The notes under the pieces were generated by a model, which had not been told where the DNA came from, made no database searches, and saw nothing but the letters and a program-made list of their open reading frames with translations. A stretch of DNA of 64,000 nt from contig JAEWOH010000070.1 of assembly GCA_023460955.1 (NCBI GenBank), positions 62,001 through 126,000 of the forward strand. Reading direction: 5' to 3'. Both the position numbers and the translations under genes were made by a program. Below, piece by piece: positions 53,848-63,500 of this stretch (position 1 is its first letter; each line of letters opens with the position of its first letter). Origin of the DNA: Bacillota bacterium. Its GTDB lineage: Bacteria; Bacillota; Clostridia; Acetivibrionales; DSM-1351.

Positions 53848-54624
53848 ATGTATACGAAAGACTCTTTAATTAGCGATATCAAAAGAACGGGTATTAGAAA
53901 AGACGGAACCTTGCTCATCCATTCTTCAATGAAAGCTATTGGACAAGTAGAAGGTGGAGGTGATACGGTTCTGGATGCCTTTATCGATTACATGAAGGAG
54001 GGGCTTTTATTATTTCCAACACATTCATGGTCCGATAAAAATTTAAGGGACGGTATCTATGACCCAAGGACAGAACCGGCTTGTGTTGGTATACTACCCA
54101 ATCTTTTTATGAAAAGAACCGGAGCTATTCGCTCAATGCATCCCACTCATTCGGTGACAGCCATGGGGAACAGAGCGCAAGCCTATGTTCAGCGTGATAA
54201 TGAGGTTTATACACCTTGCCCCAGAAACGGTTGCTTCGGAGGACTGTACGATGAGGAAGCACAGTTGCTATTCTTGGGGGCTACCCTTAAGAGCAATACA
54301 TATATTCATAGTCTTGAAGAGTTGTTGAATATTCCTGACCGTATCAACCCTAAAGCAAGGAAAATCAAGCTGCTGTACCAAAATGGAGAAGTCCGAGAAA
54401 TCGATTACTATAGTCATTATTGGACTCGTGGCGATGTGTCGAAAAACTATGATAAGCTGCTCCTTCCAATGCTACATATGGGGATTGCAAAGGAAGTGAA
54501 AATCGGAGATGCACTTTCTTATGTAGTGGAAGTAAAACCTATGACAGACTGGGTCATAGGACTGCTGAAGGAAAATCCGTCTTTATTTGATAATGATGAG
54601 CCAATTAGAATGGATATAAATTAG
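53848..54624 (+). CDS. Aminoglycoside 3-N-acetyltransferase family protein
   Basis: A 258-residue protein of the AAC(3)/YokD family, which transfers acetyl from acetyl-CoA to an amino group. Features include TLLIHSSMKAIGQVEGGGDT near the N-terminus (CoA-site region) and TRSMHPTHSV-like SMHPTHSVTAMG, with catalytic-region residues. Many chromosomal members do not confer resistance, so the substrate is open. ATG 53848 is 11 bases after GGAG; an in-frame TTG at 53842 is better spaced and remains possible. The gene stands alone. Confidence 0.82.
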   Translation: MYTKDSLISDIKRTGIRKDGTLLIHSSMKAIGQVEGGGDTVLDAFIDYMKEGLLLFPTHSWSDKNLRDGIYDPRTEPACVGILPNLFMKRTGAIRSMHPTHSVTAMGNRAQAYVQRDNEVYTPCPRNGCFGGLYDEEAQLLFLGATLKSNTYIHSLEELLNIPDRINPKARKIKLLYQNGEVREIDYYSHYWTRGDVSKNYDKLLLPMLHMGIAKEVKIGDALSYVVEVKPMTDWVIGLLKENPSLFDNDEPIRMDIN

Positions 54625-54751
54625 GTTTAGCGAATTGTTATATAATGTATATTCATCAAAATCCTTTGAAAACGGGAATACAAATACTGAAGATTAGCTT
54701 TTGCATAAAGCATTATATTCGAATAAGGAATGATATTTTGGAGGTAAAAGT

Positions 54752-55189
54752 ATGGAGTTTATATTTGCTTGTAATCAAGATATTGACGCTTGGATGGAAT
54801 TGTTAGAATTAGTCAAAGATAATTTTCCAGGTTTAGATCCGGAATCTTATAAAAAAGAACTTAAAGTAAGTATTATAGAAAAGGAAGCTTTGGTGGCGAA
54901 AAAGGATGGCATGGTGGTTGGAACATTAGCTTTTTCTACTGACAATAAAGAACTGGTTTTTTTAGCGGTTCACCCAGAATACCGTAAAATGGGAATTGCT
55001 CAGAACCTTATTAAAAAGATGATATCTTTATTTCCAACAGGAACGCAGATAAGTGTTATTACATATAGAGAAGATGATTTGCAAGGTCTTGCTGCAAGAA
55101 AGTTGTATCTAAATTTTGGATTTGAATGTGGTGAATTGCTCACGATTTTCGATTACCCCTGCCAGAAAATGGTTTACAACATTTCTTAG
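54752..55189 (+). CDS. GNAT family N-acetyltransferase
   Basis: A 145-residue acetyltransferase with the GNAT acetyl-CoA site, VHPEYRKMGIAQNLIKKM at about 73-90, preceded by the beta4 strand LVFLAVHPE. The C-terminal segment NFGFECGELLTIF fits the family's last strands. The substrate is not predictable. TTGGAGG is eight bases before the ATG. It is upstream of an AraC-type regulator gene by 181 bp. Confidence 0.87.
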   Translation: MEFIFACNQDIDAWMELLELVKDNFPGLDPESYKKELKVSIIEKEALVAKKDGMVVGTLAFSTDNKELVFLAVHPEYRKMGIAQNLIKKMISLFPTGTQISVITYREDDLQGLAARKLYLNFGFECGELLTIFDYPCQKMVYNIS

Positions 55190-55370
55190 ATTTTGTATGT
55201 CTTTAGTGGTTTATAGTACTGATTTATTACACATTTCGATAATACTTCCCAATGTTAATTTGTTGAAAAATGCTCCGCCGTGGAGGGGGGTACCAGTTGA
55301 TTTTAGGTCAGCTTTAATTGTCAGCAAATGCTTGCCTATCCTATTTAACAATGGGAAGCGGAGGTTTTTT

Positions 55371-56237
55371 ATGAACTTATATGTAACTGCGATAAATGAA
55401 ATAATTGAATATATTGAATGTAATATAGGTGAGAGCCTGCAATTAACAGATATCTCAACCCAAGCCGGGATATCGGACTTCCATTTTAATAGAATATTTA
55501 AAACAGTTACAGGGAGAACACTTAAACAATATGTTTTGGGAAGGAAACTCACTAAAGCACTGGAACAGCTTAGGGATACAGACAAGTCAGTCATAGAGAT
55601 TGCAATTGACTTAGGCTTTAATTATCCGGAAGTTTTCAGCAGAGCCTTTAAAAAGCAGTTCGGCGTGTCTCCTACCAATATCCGGAATCAAAAGCATCGG
55701 ATAGTTGGAATAAAGAAGGCTGCCATAGTTGAAAGAGACATACTAAATTACAGAGGAACATTAGCTCTAAAGGGTAATTCAGTTTATCTTAATGCAATGA
55801 AATTGAAGGGAGTTAATGTAACGGCGGATACCACCTCCGGTAAATTCAAGAAGAACCTGAAGGCCTCAACAGAAACATTCATACTGAAATCGGCGGATAA
55901 CGAGGAGCTTAAACAAGAGAAATTTTATACCATCGTCAGCTGTGGAGGTAATGATAATGGAGAATACAACGTTTTTTGCGGAAGACAGCCTATAAGAAAT
56001 ACGGTAACGATTGATCTTGATGAATATAATATACCGGAAGGATGGTATGTAGATTTTATTTACTATGGAGATATGTTCGACATTAGAGAAGTATTTATTG
56101 ATGACCTGTATAAGTGGATTATAGTAAAAGGGGCTGAGTTGAATCCAAATGGAATCGGGATGCTTAATATTTACGATAATAATTATCCGGAATACAATAA
56201 GGTTCATATTTTGGTTCCCATAAAAAAACCTGTATAG
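55371..56237 (+). CDS. AraC-type regulator with effector-binding domain
   Basis: A 288-residue regulator. The N-terminal AraC double helix-turn-helix covers about 8-105 (LTDISTQAGISDFHFNRIFK and IAIDLGFNYPEVFSRAFKK). The C-terminal 170 residues resemble effector-binding domains of the GyrI-like kind. I chose ATG 55371 behind GGAGG (55360-55364); an upstream open frame extends to 55116 but overlaps the acetyltransferase gene and lacks a start signal. The alpha/beta hydrolase 94 bp downstream may be its target. Confidence 0.85.
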   Translation: MNLYVTAINEIIEYIECNIGESLQLTDISTQAGISDFHFNRIFKTVTGRTLKQYVLGRKLTKALEQLRDTDKSVIEIAIDLGFNYPEVFSRAFKKQFGVSPTNIRNQKHRIVGIKKAAIVERDILNYRGTLALKGNSVYLNAMKLKGVNVTADTTSGKFKKNLKASTETFILKSADNEELKQEKFYTIVSCGGNDNGEYNVFCGRQPIRNTVTIDLDEYNIPEGWYVDFIYYGDMFDIREVFIDDLYKWIIVKGAELNPNGIGMLNIYDNNYPEYNKVHILVPIKKPV

Positions 56238-56331
56238 TCAGCAAGAAAAATCATGAAGCATATTTCAAATTACCATATAATCAAAACCGGAGGATAAAAC
56301 CTTCGTTATTTTATTAGATGGATGTGATTGT

Positions 56332-57207
56332 ATGGACAGTATTCAAAGTTGTTTAGTCAGATTTATGCTCCGCAGGTCGAATATTTGGAATAAGCCGCTG
56401 GATAAAGTCAGAAAGACCATGGAAGGCATAAAAGCAAATGAAATGCCAAAGGAAATAGAAATATCAAGGCAAAGTATGAATGGAATCACCTTTGAGGTAT
56501 TTAAAAATCCTTCCGAGAAAGGCAAAGTGATCCTTTATTTTCATGGAGGAGGTTTCTGTCTTGGCATTTACCCGTCTAATCGCGAATTTGCTGCAAGGAT
56601 TTGTTCAATGACCGAGACTGATGTTTATATGCCGGATTACAGACTGGCACCGGAATATCCTTACCCGGCAGCATTGGAGGATGCAATAGCAGCCTATAGA
56701 GGTCTTATTGAAAATGGTGTTAATGGAAAAGACGTAATAATAATAGGTGATTCATCAGGCTGTGCGTTGGCTGTGTCTGCACTGCTCTCACTGAAGGAGA
56801 GCAGTATAGAAATGCCTGGTGCATTGAACTTTATTACACCGGTTTTTGATTTTGCAGGCAAGGGGGACTCCTTTGTTTCAAGAGCAAAAGATGATCCCTT
56901 TAAAATGGTTGACCCACTTGGAATTGCTAAGGTATATGTTGCTGCAAACAACCCCACCTCTCCTGCCATTTCTCCCTTATATGGTGAGTTGGAAGGGTTG
57001 CCGCCCGTGTTAATACACGCTGCAGAGCATGACGTATTTTTAAGCGATTCTACGAGGTTCGCAGAAAAAGCTGAAAATGCGGGCGTTAAAGTGGACTTAA
57101 AGGTGTGGAGAAAGATGTGGCATATATTTCATATGCAAGCACCTTTTGTACCGGAATCAAAAAAGGCGTTGAGCGAGTTTTGCTTATTTTGCAAATCAAT
57201 AGGTTAA
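56332..57207 (+). CDS. Alpha/beta hydrolase, HSL-type esterase
   Basis: A 291-residue cytoplasmic esterase/lipase of the hormone-sensitive-lipase family. The oxyanion motif HGGGF is at about 71-75, the nucleophile lies in GDSSGCALA (about 140-148) and DYRLAPEYPYPAAL matches the conserved cap-proximal block. The acid Asp is in HAAEHDVF and the base His in MWHIFHM near the C-terminus. It likely cleaves short-chain esters; the physiological substrate is unknown. No signal peptide was seen. It is followed by an imperfect terminator hairpin. Confidence 0.88.
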   Translation: MDSIQSCLVRFMLRRSNIWNKPLDKVRKTMEGIKANEMPKEIEISRQSMNGITFEVFKNPSEKGKVILYFHGGGFCLGIYPSNREFAARICSMTETDVYMPDYRLAPEYPYPAALEDAIAAYRGLIENGVNGKDVIIIGDSSGCALAVSALLSLKESSIEMPGALNFITPVFDFAGKGDSFVSRAKDDPFKMVDPLGIAKVYVAANNPTSPAISPLYGELEGLPPVLIHAAEHDVFLSDSTRFAEKAENAGVKVDLKVWRKMWHIFHMQAPFVPESKKALSEFCLFCKSIG

Positions 57208-57248
57208 ACCATTAAATTAAAAACAAGCTTGAAAGTGCATTTTGAATG

Positions 57249-57300
57249 CTCCCCTTATGGTAGAGATTAATAAAATTTTATCTATCTGCCATAGGAGGAG
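57249..57300 (+). terminator. Imperfect terminator after the esterase gene
   Basis: CTCCCCTTATGG (57249-57260) pairs with CCATAGGAGGAG (57289-57300) at 10 of 12 positions, with further pairing inside the loop; ATTTTTTC follows at about 57305. Confidence 0.5.
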
Positions 57301-57468
57301 TATTCATTTTTTCAGCCTGTTTTTTTATTTTTTCGCAGATGTAGTTGTGGTTGTAGCGCATATCAAGTAATATGGCTTTTTAAGGATATAAAATATTTTG
57401 GTATAGTTGTAACTTTATTGGGATTTTTGTTACTGAATTTATATAACAAAAAAGGAGGAAACGAATGA
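57295..57468 (+). pseudogene. C-terminal membrane fragment overlapping the sigma-factor gene
   Basis: A 57-codon frame without a start codon ends in a hydrophobic segment, IKYFGIVVTLLGFLLLNLY, then NKKGGNE and a TGA that overlaps the sigma-factor ATG at 57465. GGAGG for the sigma gene lies within it. This looks like the tail of a truncated membrane-protein gene formerly co-translated with the sigma factor. The family is not recognised. Confidence 0.35.
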
Positions 57469-57851
57469 GCCAGTTTGAAAATTTATATGACGAGTATTGG
57501 CAAGACGTTTTCAGATTCCTTTTTCGGCTTACAGGATATCATCGACAGCTTGCTGAGGAATTAATGCAGGAAACTTTCTATCAAGCAATGTTATCGTTTC
57601 ACAGGTATAGAGGAGAATGTCAGATAAAGACTTGGCTGTGTCAAATAGCTAAAAATATTTATTTCAATACCATTCGTAAAGATAAAAAAGTCAGACAGGT
57701 TTCTATTGAGGAATATCATAGTCACGTTGATTTTGCTTTTGATACAGTTGTTAGTGATTATGAGACGAATGAATTAATTGACCATGCAATAAAAGTGATT
57801 ATGCAACTTGACAATAAAACGAGGGATGTTTTGATTTACAAAAACATATAA
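57465..57851 (+). pseudogene. ECF sigma factor lacking region 4
   Basis: A 128-residue frame with a good sigma-70 region 2 (EYWQDVFRFLFRLTGYHRQL and TWLCQIAKNIYFNTIRKDKK, about 9-82) and the start of region 4 (LDNKTRDVLIY). It then ends with KNI and a stop, where full ECF factors continue for about 50 more residues through the -35-binding helix-turn-helix. No continuation is found in the 48 bases before the convergent kinase gene, so this is a deletion, not a simple frameshift. No anti-sigma gene remains. It is probably non-functional. Confidence 0.72.
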
Positions 57852-57899
57852 AAATTATTATAAGATTATAGTAGGCGGATATGTTTCCACTTTACCTAT

Positions 57900-59198
57900 T
57901 TACAGAGAATTATGGGCCTGATTCCTGAGTGGAAGCATAATTTTTAGAGAAAACACACCATTCTCGGAGCTGAAAATTGCCTGTCCTCCGTGTGCATCGG
58001 CAATGGCAGAGATGCTGCGCGTTCCGTAGCCATGTCCCTCAACAGGTGATTGGGGAAGTCCGTCTTTCATTACAATTACACCCTCGTAGGGGTTTTCTAT
58101 CAGAATCAACAGATTGGCTTTATGAACCGTAGCCCTGACTGACACAATCTTACGCTCAGATTTGAGGAGGGTTGTAGCAGAAATGGCGTTTTCGAGACCG
58201 TTTGAGAACAAGGAACAAAGCTCAGTGTCACTTAATGGTATTGAACTTGGAAGCTTTGCGTCCACCGTCATATCGATTCCAGCGTGTTTTGCCTTGGTAA
58301 AAAAGGTTGATAAAATCAAATTTACCGTTTCATTTTCGCAAAAGCGAATTGGGGTGATTGCATCTATATCGGATTGTGCAATATTTAGATACATTTTAAT
58401 TTTTTCTATACTACCTTCAGTAACCATGACCTGCAAAGCTGCAAAATGATGGCGCATGTCGTGTCTGTAAACGGCAGCAATATTCTGCATCTGCCTCAGT
58501 GACACAAGCTCCGAATGTGCACCGTGAAGCTGAGCGGCCAGCATATCACGTTCTCTGTGGGCACGTACCTGCTTTTGCATTTTGACGTGGTTAAGGATAA
58601 CAAACAGAAAATAAACTATTGAAAACATAGAGGGCATGAACTGAATCGCTCCATTTACGCCTCGGTAAAGCCAATCAGTATAAATCGTGGTAATATAATC
58701 AAATAAATAGTAAAAAAGCGGAACAGCGCCGAGCATAACGCAGTACTTGGTAGATTTGTCCATCAGCTGCCGAAGAGTATTTGTCACATATCTTTGAAAG
58801 AAATAATATGCCAAAAACACGGCGGCGATATAGCAAATATGCTCGCCGAGACTACTTCTTAAGACGGCACCACCAATGATGCCAACCCATCGAGGCACCT
58901 GACAGCAAAGGTAGGCAGAGAGAACGCTAACGGTGGAAATCGGCCAAGGGCGTTTAAAATATAATGTGAGAAGAAGAATCAACGGCAGATGAATAATCAG
59001 AGGATATAATTTTGACGTTATATCTAACCCAAAAAGCCACCAGCAGGAGGACTGTACAAAAAGGAGAATTACACAAGAGTAGACAACAGTCAGATTGTTC
59101 TTTCGAGTACGCTCTATTCCAGCATAGCAGACCGAAAGCGCCACTCCGAAGACCAGAGAAAACCCAAATTGTATAACTTCCAAAAAAGCTGTTATCAT
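57900..59198 (-). CDS. GHKL-type sensor histidine kinase
   Basis: A 432-residue membrane kinase. About six hydrophobic segments fill residues 1-205; the phospho-acceptor region YRHDMRHHFAAL lies near 242-253, the N box is FSNGLENAIS and the glycine box GHGYGTRSISAI. It is paired with the LytTR regulator: the regulator stop TAA overlaps this ATG (TAATG). The signal is unknown; this build is common in peptide-sensing systems. Base composition is visibly richer in GC than the LytTR system at 12 kb. The 3' end faces the truncated sigma-factor gene. Confidence 0.88.
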   Translation of the reverse strand: MITAFLEVIQFGFSLVFGVALSVCYAGIERTRKNNLTVVYSCVILLFVQSSCWWLFGLDITSKLYPLIIHLPLILLLTLYFKRPWPISTVSVLSAYLCCQVPRWVGIIGGAVLRSSLGEHICYIAAVFLAYYFFQRYVTNTLRQLMDKSTKYCVMLGAVPLFYYLFDYITTIYTDWLYRGVNGAIQFMPSMFSIVYFLFVILNHVKMQKQVRAHRERDMLAAQLHGAHSELVSLRQMQNIAAVYRHDMRHHFAALQVMVTEGSIEKIKMYLNIAQSDIDAITPIRFCENETVNLILSTFFTKAKHAGIDMTVDAKLPSSIPLSDTELCSLFSNGLENAISATTLLKSERKIVSVRATVHKANLLILIENPYEGVIVMKDGLPQSPVEGHGYGTRSISAIADAHGGQAIFSSENGVFSLKIMLPLRNQAHNSL

Positions 59199-59944
59199 TA
59201 GGCACCGCCTTTCCCGTCCTGGGCAAGCTCTTCAGCCTCGGAGAACAGGAAATGTGTATAGGCTGTCCGCACCTGAGAATAAGCCGCTCTGGACACAGGC
59301 ACACGTCGCCCTGACGTTGTTGAAAGCTCTCCCTGTCGTAGCTCCTGAACCCATTGCAAATTCACGAGGTAGGAGCGATGAACTTTCATAAAACCTGGTC
59401 TTTTCAGCAGGACCGATTCAATGTCTGCAAGGCTGCCGGTTACCTCACGCATGCTCCCATCCGTCAAATAAAAATACAGTTTTTTTGAGCTGACCTCAAT
59501 GTATTCTATTTTCCCATAAGGGAGGCTGAACACGCTGGACTGTGTTTTGACGCACAAGGCGTCCTCTGGTTTTCTGAAATCGTCAAGGAGCTTGTCAAGA
59601 ATCGGAAAAAGTTTTTCCTCTGAGGCAGGCTTTAAAAGATAATGGTGTGCCCGCACGCTGTAGCTCTCCACCGCAAATTCGGGCGAGGAGGTCAGAAAGA
59701 CTATCTGTATCCGACTATTGCGCTCTCGGATTTCGCGTGCTGCCTGCATACCGTTCATGCCTGGCATCAACACATCCAGAAGCAGTACATCGTAGTCTCC
59801 GTTCTCCATAGAAAACAAAAGGTCTATGGCGTTTTGAAAGCTTGAATAGGTGAGTTCGGCCTTGCTCTTATGCCGGTATGATCCAAGCAAAGAAGCAATC
59901 TGCAGCAGGTCCCGACTATCATCGTCACATATGGCAATCCTCAA
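59198..59944 (-). CDS. LytTR-family response regulator
   Basis: A 248-residue response regulator with CDDD at 6-9 and phospho-acceptor Asp57 (LLLDVLMPG), then a LytTR DNA-binding domain (about 140-240; IEYIEVSSKKLYFY and FMKVHRSYLVN). I chose the TTG at 59944, giving LRIAICDDD as in relatives; an in-frame ATG at 60016 would add 24 unrelated residues and run into the repeats upstream. It is divergent from the LemA-like and SLH genes, and the gap contains two ACCGTTCAG repeats that match the LytTR binding consensus. Confidence 0.88.
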   Translation of the reverse strand: MRIAICDDDSRDLLQIASLLGSYRHKSKAELTYSSFQNAIDLLFSMENGDYDVLLLDVLMPGMNGMQAAREIRERNSRIQIVFLTSSPEFAVESYSVRAHHYLLKPASEEKLFPILDKLLDDFRKPEDALCVKTQSSVFSLPYGKIEYIEVSSKKLYFYLTDGSMREVTGSLADIESVLLKRPGFMKVHRSYLVNLQWVQELRQGELSTTSGRRVPVSRAAYSQVRTAYTHFLFSEAEELAQDGKGGA

Positions 59945-60018
59945 ATGCTCCACCTCTCCCCAGTTTAAGTTCATAACCATATTACTATACTTTTCTAATT
60001 TCATCAACCGCACCAATC

Positions 60019-60086
60019 ACCGTTCAGGCCAAAATTCATTACCGTTCAGGCCTAAAACAGTTTTTCACGGTTTTTTTTGGTATTCT
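60019..60086 (+). promoter_or_regulatory. LytTR-type direct repeats and promoter of the SLH operon
   Basis: ACCGTTCAGGCC occurs at 60019-60030 and again at 60041-60052, a 22-bp period. The first nine bases fit the general LytTR site pattern (W-M-M-GTT-N-R-K) exactly. The -35 position (about 60058-60063) lies directly downstream and is weak, and TATTCT (60081-60086) serves as -10. This is the usual layout for activation by a LytTR regulator, which is encoded divergently next to it. Confidence 0.65.
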
Positions 60087-60111
60087 GTCATTAATGAAAA
60101 AGAGAGGTGAA

Positions 60112-60462
60112 ATGCCTATGCCCATGATTATTGCTTGCATTGTTGCTGGTATCTGTGTGGCGGGATTTGTGACAATCTGGTTTACAACCGCTTATACCGA
60201 ACTGTCAACAAAGCGAAACAGCCTTATCGATCTTGATGAGCAGCTGCGTTTGCACGAGGGGCTGTGCGCCGAGGCGAGGGATGGTCAATATATGCGGTCC
60301 GCTAATGGGATGTTGGAAACCAGTAGGATGCTCTGTCGTGAGGCAACAAAAACTTATAACCGCATTCTTTACAAGCCAATGAACCGCATTCCCGCCCTGC
60401 TCATGGGCTTTAGGGCTGTAGACGAGGAAGACGAACAAGGTAAAGGTTGTGGTGATTTTTGA
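60112..60462 (+). CDS. Small LemA-like membrane protein
   Basis: A 116-residue protein with one N-terminal membrane segment (about 5-24) and a helical remainder. The stretch TAYTELSTKRNSLIDLDEQL and the ending YNRILYKPMNRIPALLMGF resemble the start and end of LemA-family helices, but the middle is much shorter than in LemA (about 180). The relationship is tentative. ATG 60112 follows GAGAGGTG. It sits between the LytTR-type site and the SLH gene 70 bp downstream, so it probably shares their transcript and may act in surface-protein handling. Confidence 0.6.
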   Translation: MPMPMIIACIVAGICVAGFVTIWFTTAYTELSTKRNSLIDLDEQLRLHEGLCAEARDGQYMRSANGMLETSRMLCREATKTYNRILYKPMNRIPALLMGFRAVDEEDEQGKGCGDF

Positions 60463-60532
60463 TAACATATTTTGTCGAGCAATTTAGCTAGACCTCGTAA
60501 AAACAAATCAAGAGATTGAAGGGAGAAAAAAG

Positions 60533-63500
60533 ATGAAAAAACGGCTCGTAAGTCTTTTACTCTGTCTGTGTATGTTGGTTACTATGTTTCCCACCTCAGC
60601 ATATGCGGGGCAGGGTGACAGCCTGAATACAACAGCGCAGAGTACATATGAAAAGACAAAAAATCCTTTTACAGATGTAAAAGAATCTGACTGGTTTTAC
60701 AGCGCAGTACAGTATGCCCTTGAGAACGGAATTTTCTCAGGTACCTCTGCGACCACTTTTAATCCATATGGAACCATGACCCGCGGTATGTTTGTAACCG
60801 TTTTGGGGAGTATGGCAGGGGTGGACACCGAAAACTACAGAGGTGCATCCGCCTTTTCTGATATTTCGGCTAATGCCTACTACGCCCCTTTTGTCGCGTG
60901 GGCAGCAAAACATGGTATTACATCAGGTGTTGGTGACGGAAAATTTGGACCTAACAAACTGATTAATCGCCAGCAGATGGCAGTATTCTTTGTACGCTAT
61001 TTTGAGACCTTTGGTGTGAAATTCGAAACCGGGGCCAATATTACCACGACTCCTGCGGACATCGACAAAATTGCTGATTATGCCAAGGATGCCGTTTTGA
61101 AATTATGGAAAAACGGATTACTTACCGGTGATGGAGTCAATTTTAATCCTCTGGGCAATGCCAGTCGTGCACAGGCTGCATCGTTATGCATGAAGGCAGA
61201 TGAGACAGTCGAAACATGGTACAAGGAACCTGGTGTACCAAAGGATAAAAAATCTGACATACCGAAGGATAAAGATGAGAAACCCGATGTCATACCACCT
61301 TCGGGTGGAGGTTCTTCCGGTGGCTCTTCAGGTGGTAACTCCACAGTATACTACGAATTGACATTAAAAGCAGGAGAGGAGTCTACTAGTAAACTCTACC
61401 CTGCCGGAACCCTTCTTAACACCCTGCCAGTCCCTGCTCAGAAGGGTGGAACGGTGTTCCTGGGCTGGTATTATGACAGTACCCATAGTAACATGGTGGC
61501 CAGCACCGATACCCTAGCAAAAAATATGACACTGTATGCGAAATTTACCGATGGCGTGGCACTGACTGAGAACGGTGAACTGAACTTCGTGACCAAGCAG
61601 GATGCTGCAGCAAACTTCACCATCACAATGAAGGCTGACAGTGCGCCAACCTCCGGTAAGGATTTCAAATTCCGCAACATTACAGACCCCTCTGTGACCG
61701 ATGGAACAGACGGTGTGGAGCAGGAGACCCTTTCTGTCACCGGCAACGCAGACAGCTTTACTGTTGCTTCTGCCACTGGCAGCTTTACTCCCGGTCATAC
61801 CTATCAGATTGAGTTGCTAAATGATGCGATCACCTTTGCCGGTGAGAGCGAGGAAATACGCTACTATAACTTCATTATCCAAAAGGAAGAAGTTATGAAT
61901 CTGGAGCTTAAAGACGGAATAAAGTACATTGCAGCTTCCGCTCTGTCTGAAACCGACCGCAAAAATGTGCTGGAATATGCAGGCCTTTATCAGGCTGTCA
62001 CCGATGCCCAAGGTGTAACAACTTATACCGCCAACAATGGCAACGGCAGCTTTACTTACTCCGGAGGCGGAATTATGGTGGGCGACACCATAGCCGTATA
62101 TACAGGCGAAAAGCCTGATAAGAGGAGTGTAGAGGACGATGGCGCTGTAGCATATCTGGAGATTACACGCATCGACGGAACAACTTGTTATTATCAGACT
62201 GCCAAGTCGGAGGACGTGCTTTTTACCCCCGATTTGCTACCCATTGATCTGGATGCAGGTGATGGTGTTACAGCGGGAAATACAGTTGCCACCACTGGAA
62301 CCGGCAGCATCACCATTTTAACCGACAAGTTGGATTTCTCTGCTGACAAATACGCAGATATGGGGCTGAGCTCGGAGACTGTAGTAGAGCCGGGTGATTA
62401 TCTGAGCTTCTTTAATAACGGTGAGCTTGGCGACACGAATGCTACTAAGCAAGGTTATGGTGAAATTATCAGTATTACGACGAAGGATGGCAGCACTATT
62501 ATTACCTATGCCGTAGTAGGCGAAGAAACCGTGCTCTCTGCCATGGAGCTGTATAGCGAAAGTGAGCTGAGCGATGCAGAGATCGAAGCCGCCTACGATG
62601 AGCAGCTGATACGTGAAACGCTGGAATCCCAGCTCATGTCCAGCGGATTTATCCAGGAGGCTGGTGAGTATCTGGCCAATCTGGCCGTGCAGACCGACGA
62701 GGTTAAGGAGCTGTTCGGCAGCAATGACAACCTGACCCTGAAAGACTATATTATTACGTATGGTGACGGCACTCCCGTCAGCGAAGAAGATCTGTCTCTA
62801 ATGGGCAACATTGTGAATAAAGAGGGTGGCGTAAAGACCAGCGTGTCAGTTTCCCCTCGTCTGTCCCATTTTGAAGGCAAAAAAGGTATTCGTGCAGAAG
62901 TGGCAGTAAAATACAAATTTGATATTCAGAAATCAGGCTCAAATAAAAAGGTGGAAGTTGAACTGACTGCCTTCTTCGAGCAGGAAGTACTTTTTGGTTT
63001 CAGCGTCAGCGGCGGCGCAGTGTGGAAATGGAAATGGATTTTCCCTTACATCGCTGATTACCGCATGACCGGCAACATCGACCTTGGTACATATACCGGC
63101 GTAGGCATTACCGCCACCGCCAAGCTGGCTGAAGAAAAAGAACCGTGGGGCATGCCATGGCCCAAAAATGCCAATGAGGCACAGGCCTCCAAAAAGATCT
63201 TCAGTCTCAGCGAATCCATCAAAAAGCAAATGGAGGATATTAAGTCAGTATTCCCTGAGGCCGAAGCCTCTTCTTCCGGTGGTCTGTCGGAGAAGTACGC
63301 TGCATTTATGAAGGACGCCAACGACAAGTGGGTGGATCTGTTTGTGGTTAACCTGATCGACCTGCGCGGCGGGGTAGATCCCCTCCACATTCTGGCGTAT
63401 GGTATCCAGGTGGACTTCGTGGTATCCGCCAATTTAAATGTGGCCATCGGCATGACCTTCCAGTATGAAAACTCCAAACGTCATTCATTTACCCTATCTC

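Noticed and set aside
55116..55370. N-terminal extension of the AraC-type regulator
   Set aside because: It would overlap the acetyltransferase gene, shows no similarity to AraC proteins, and a good ribosome site precedes ATG 55371.
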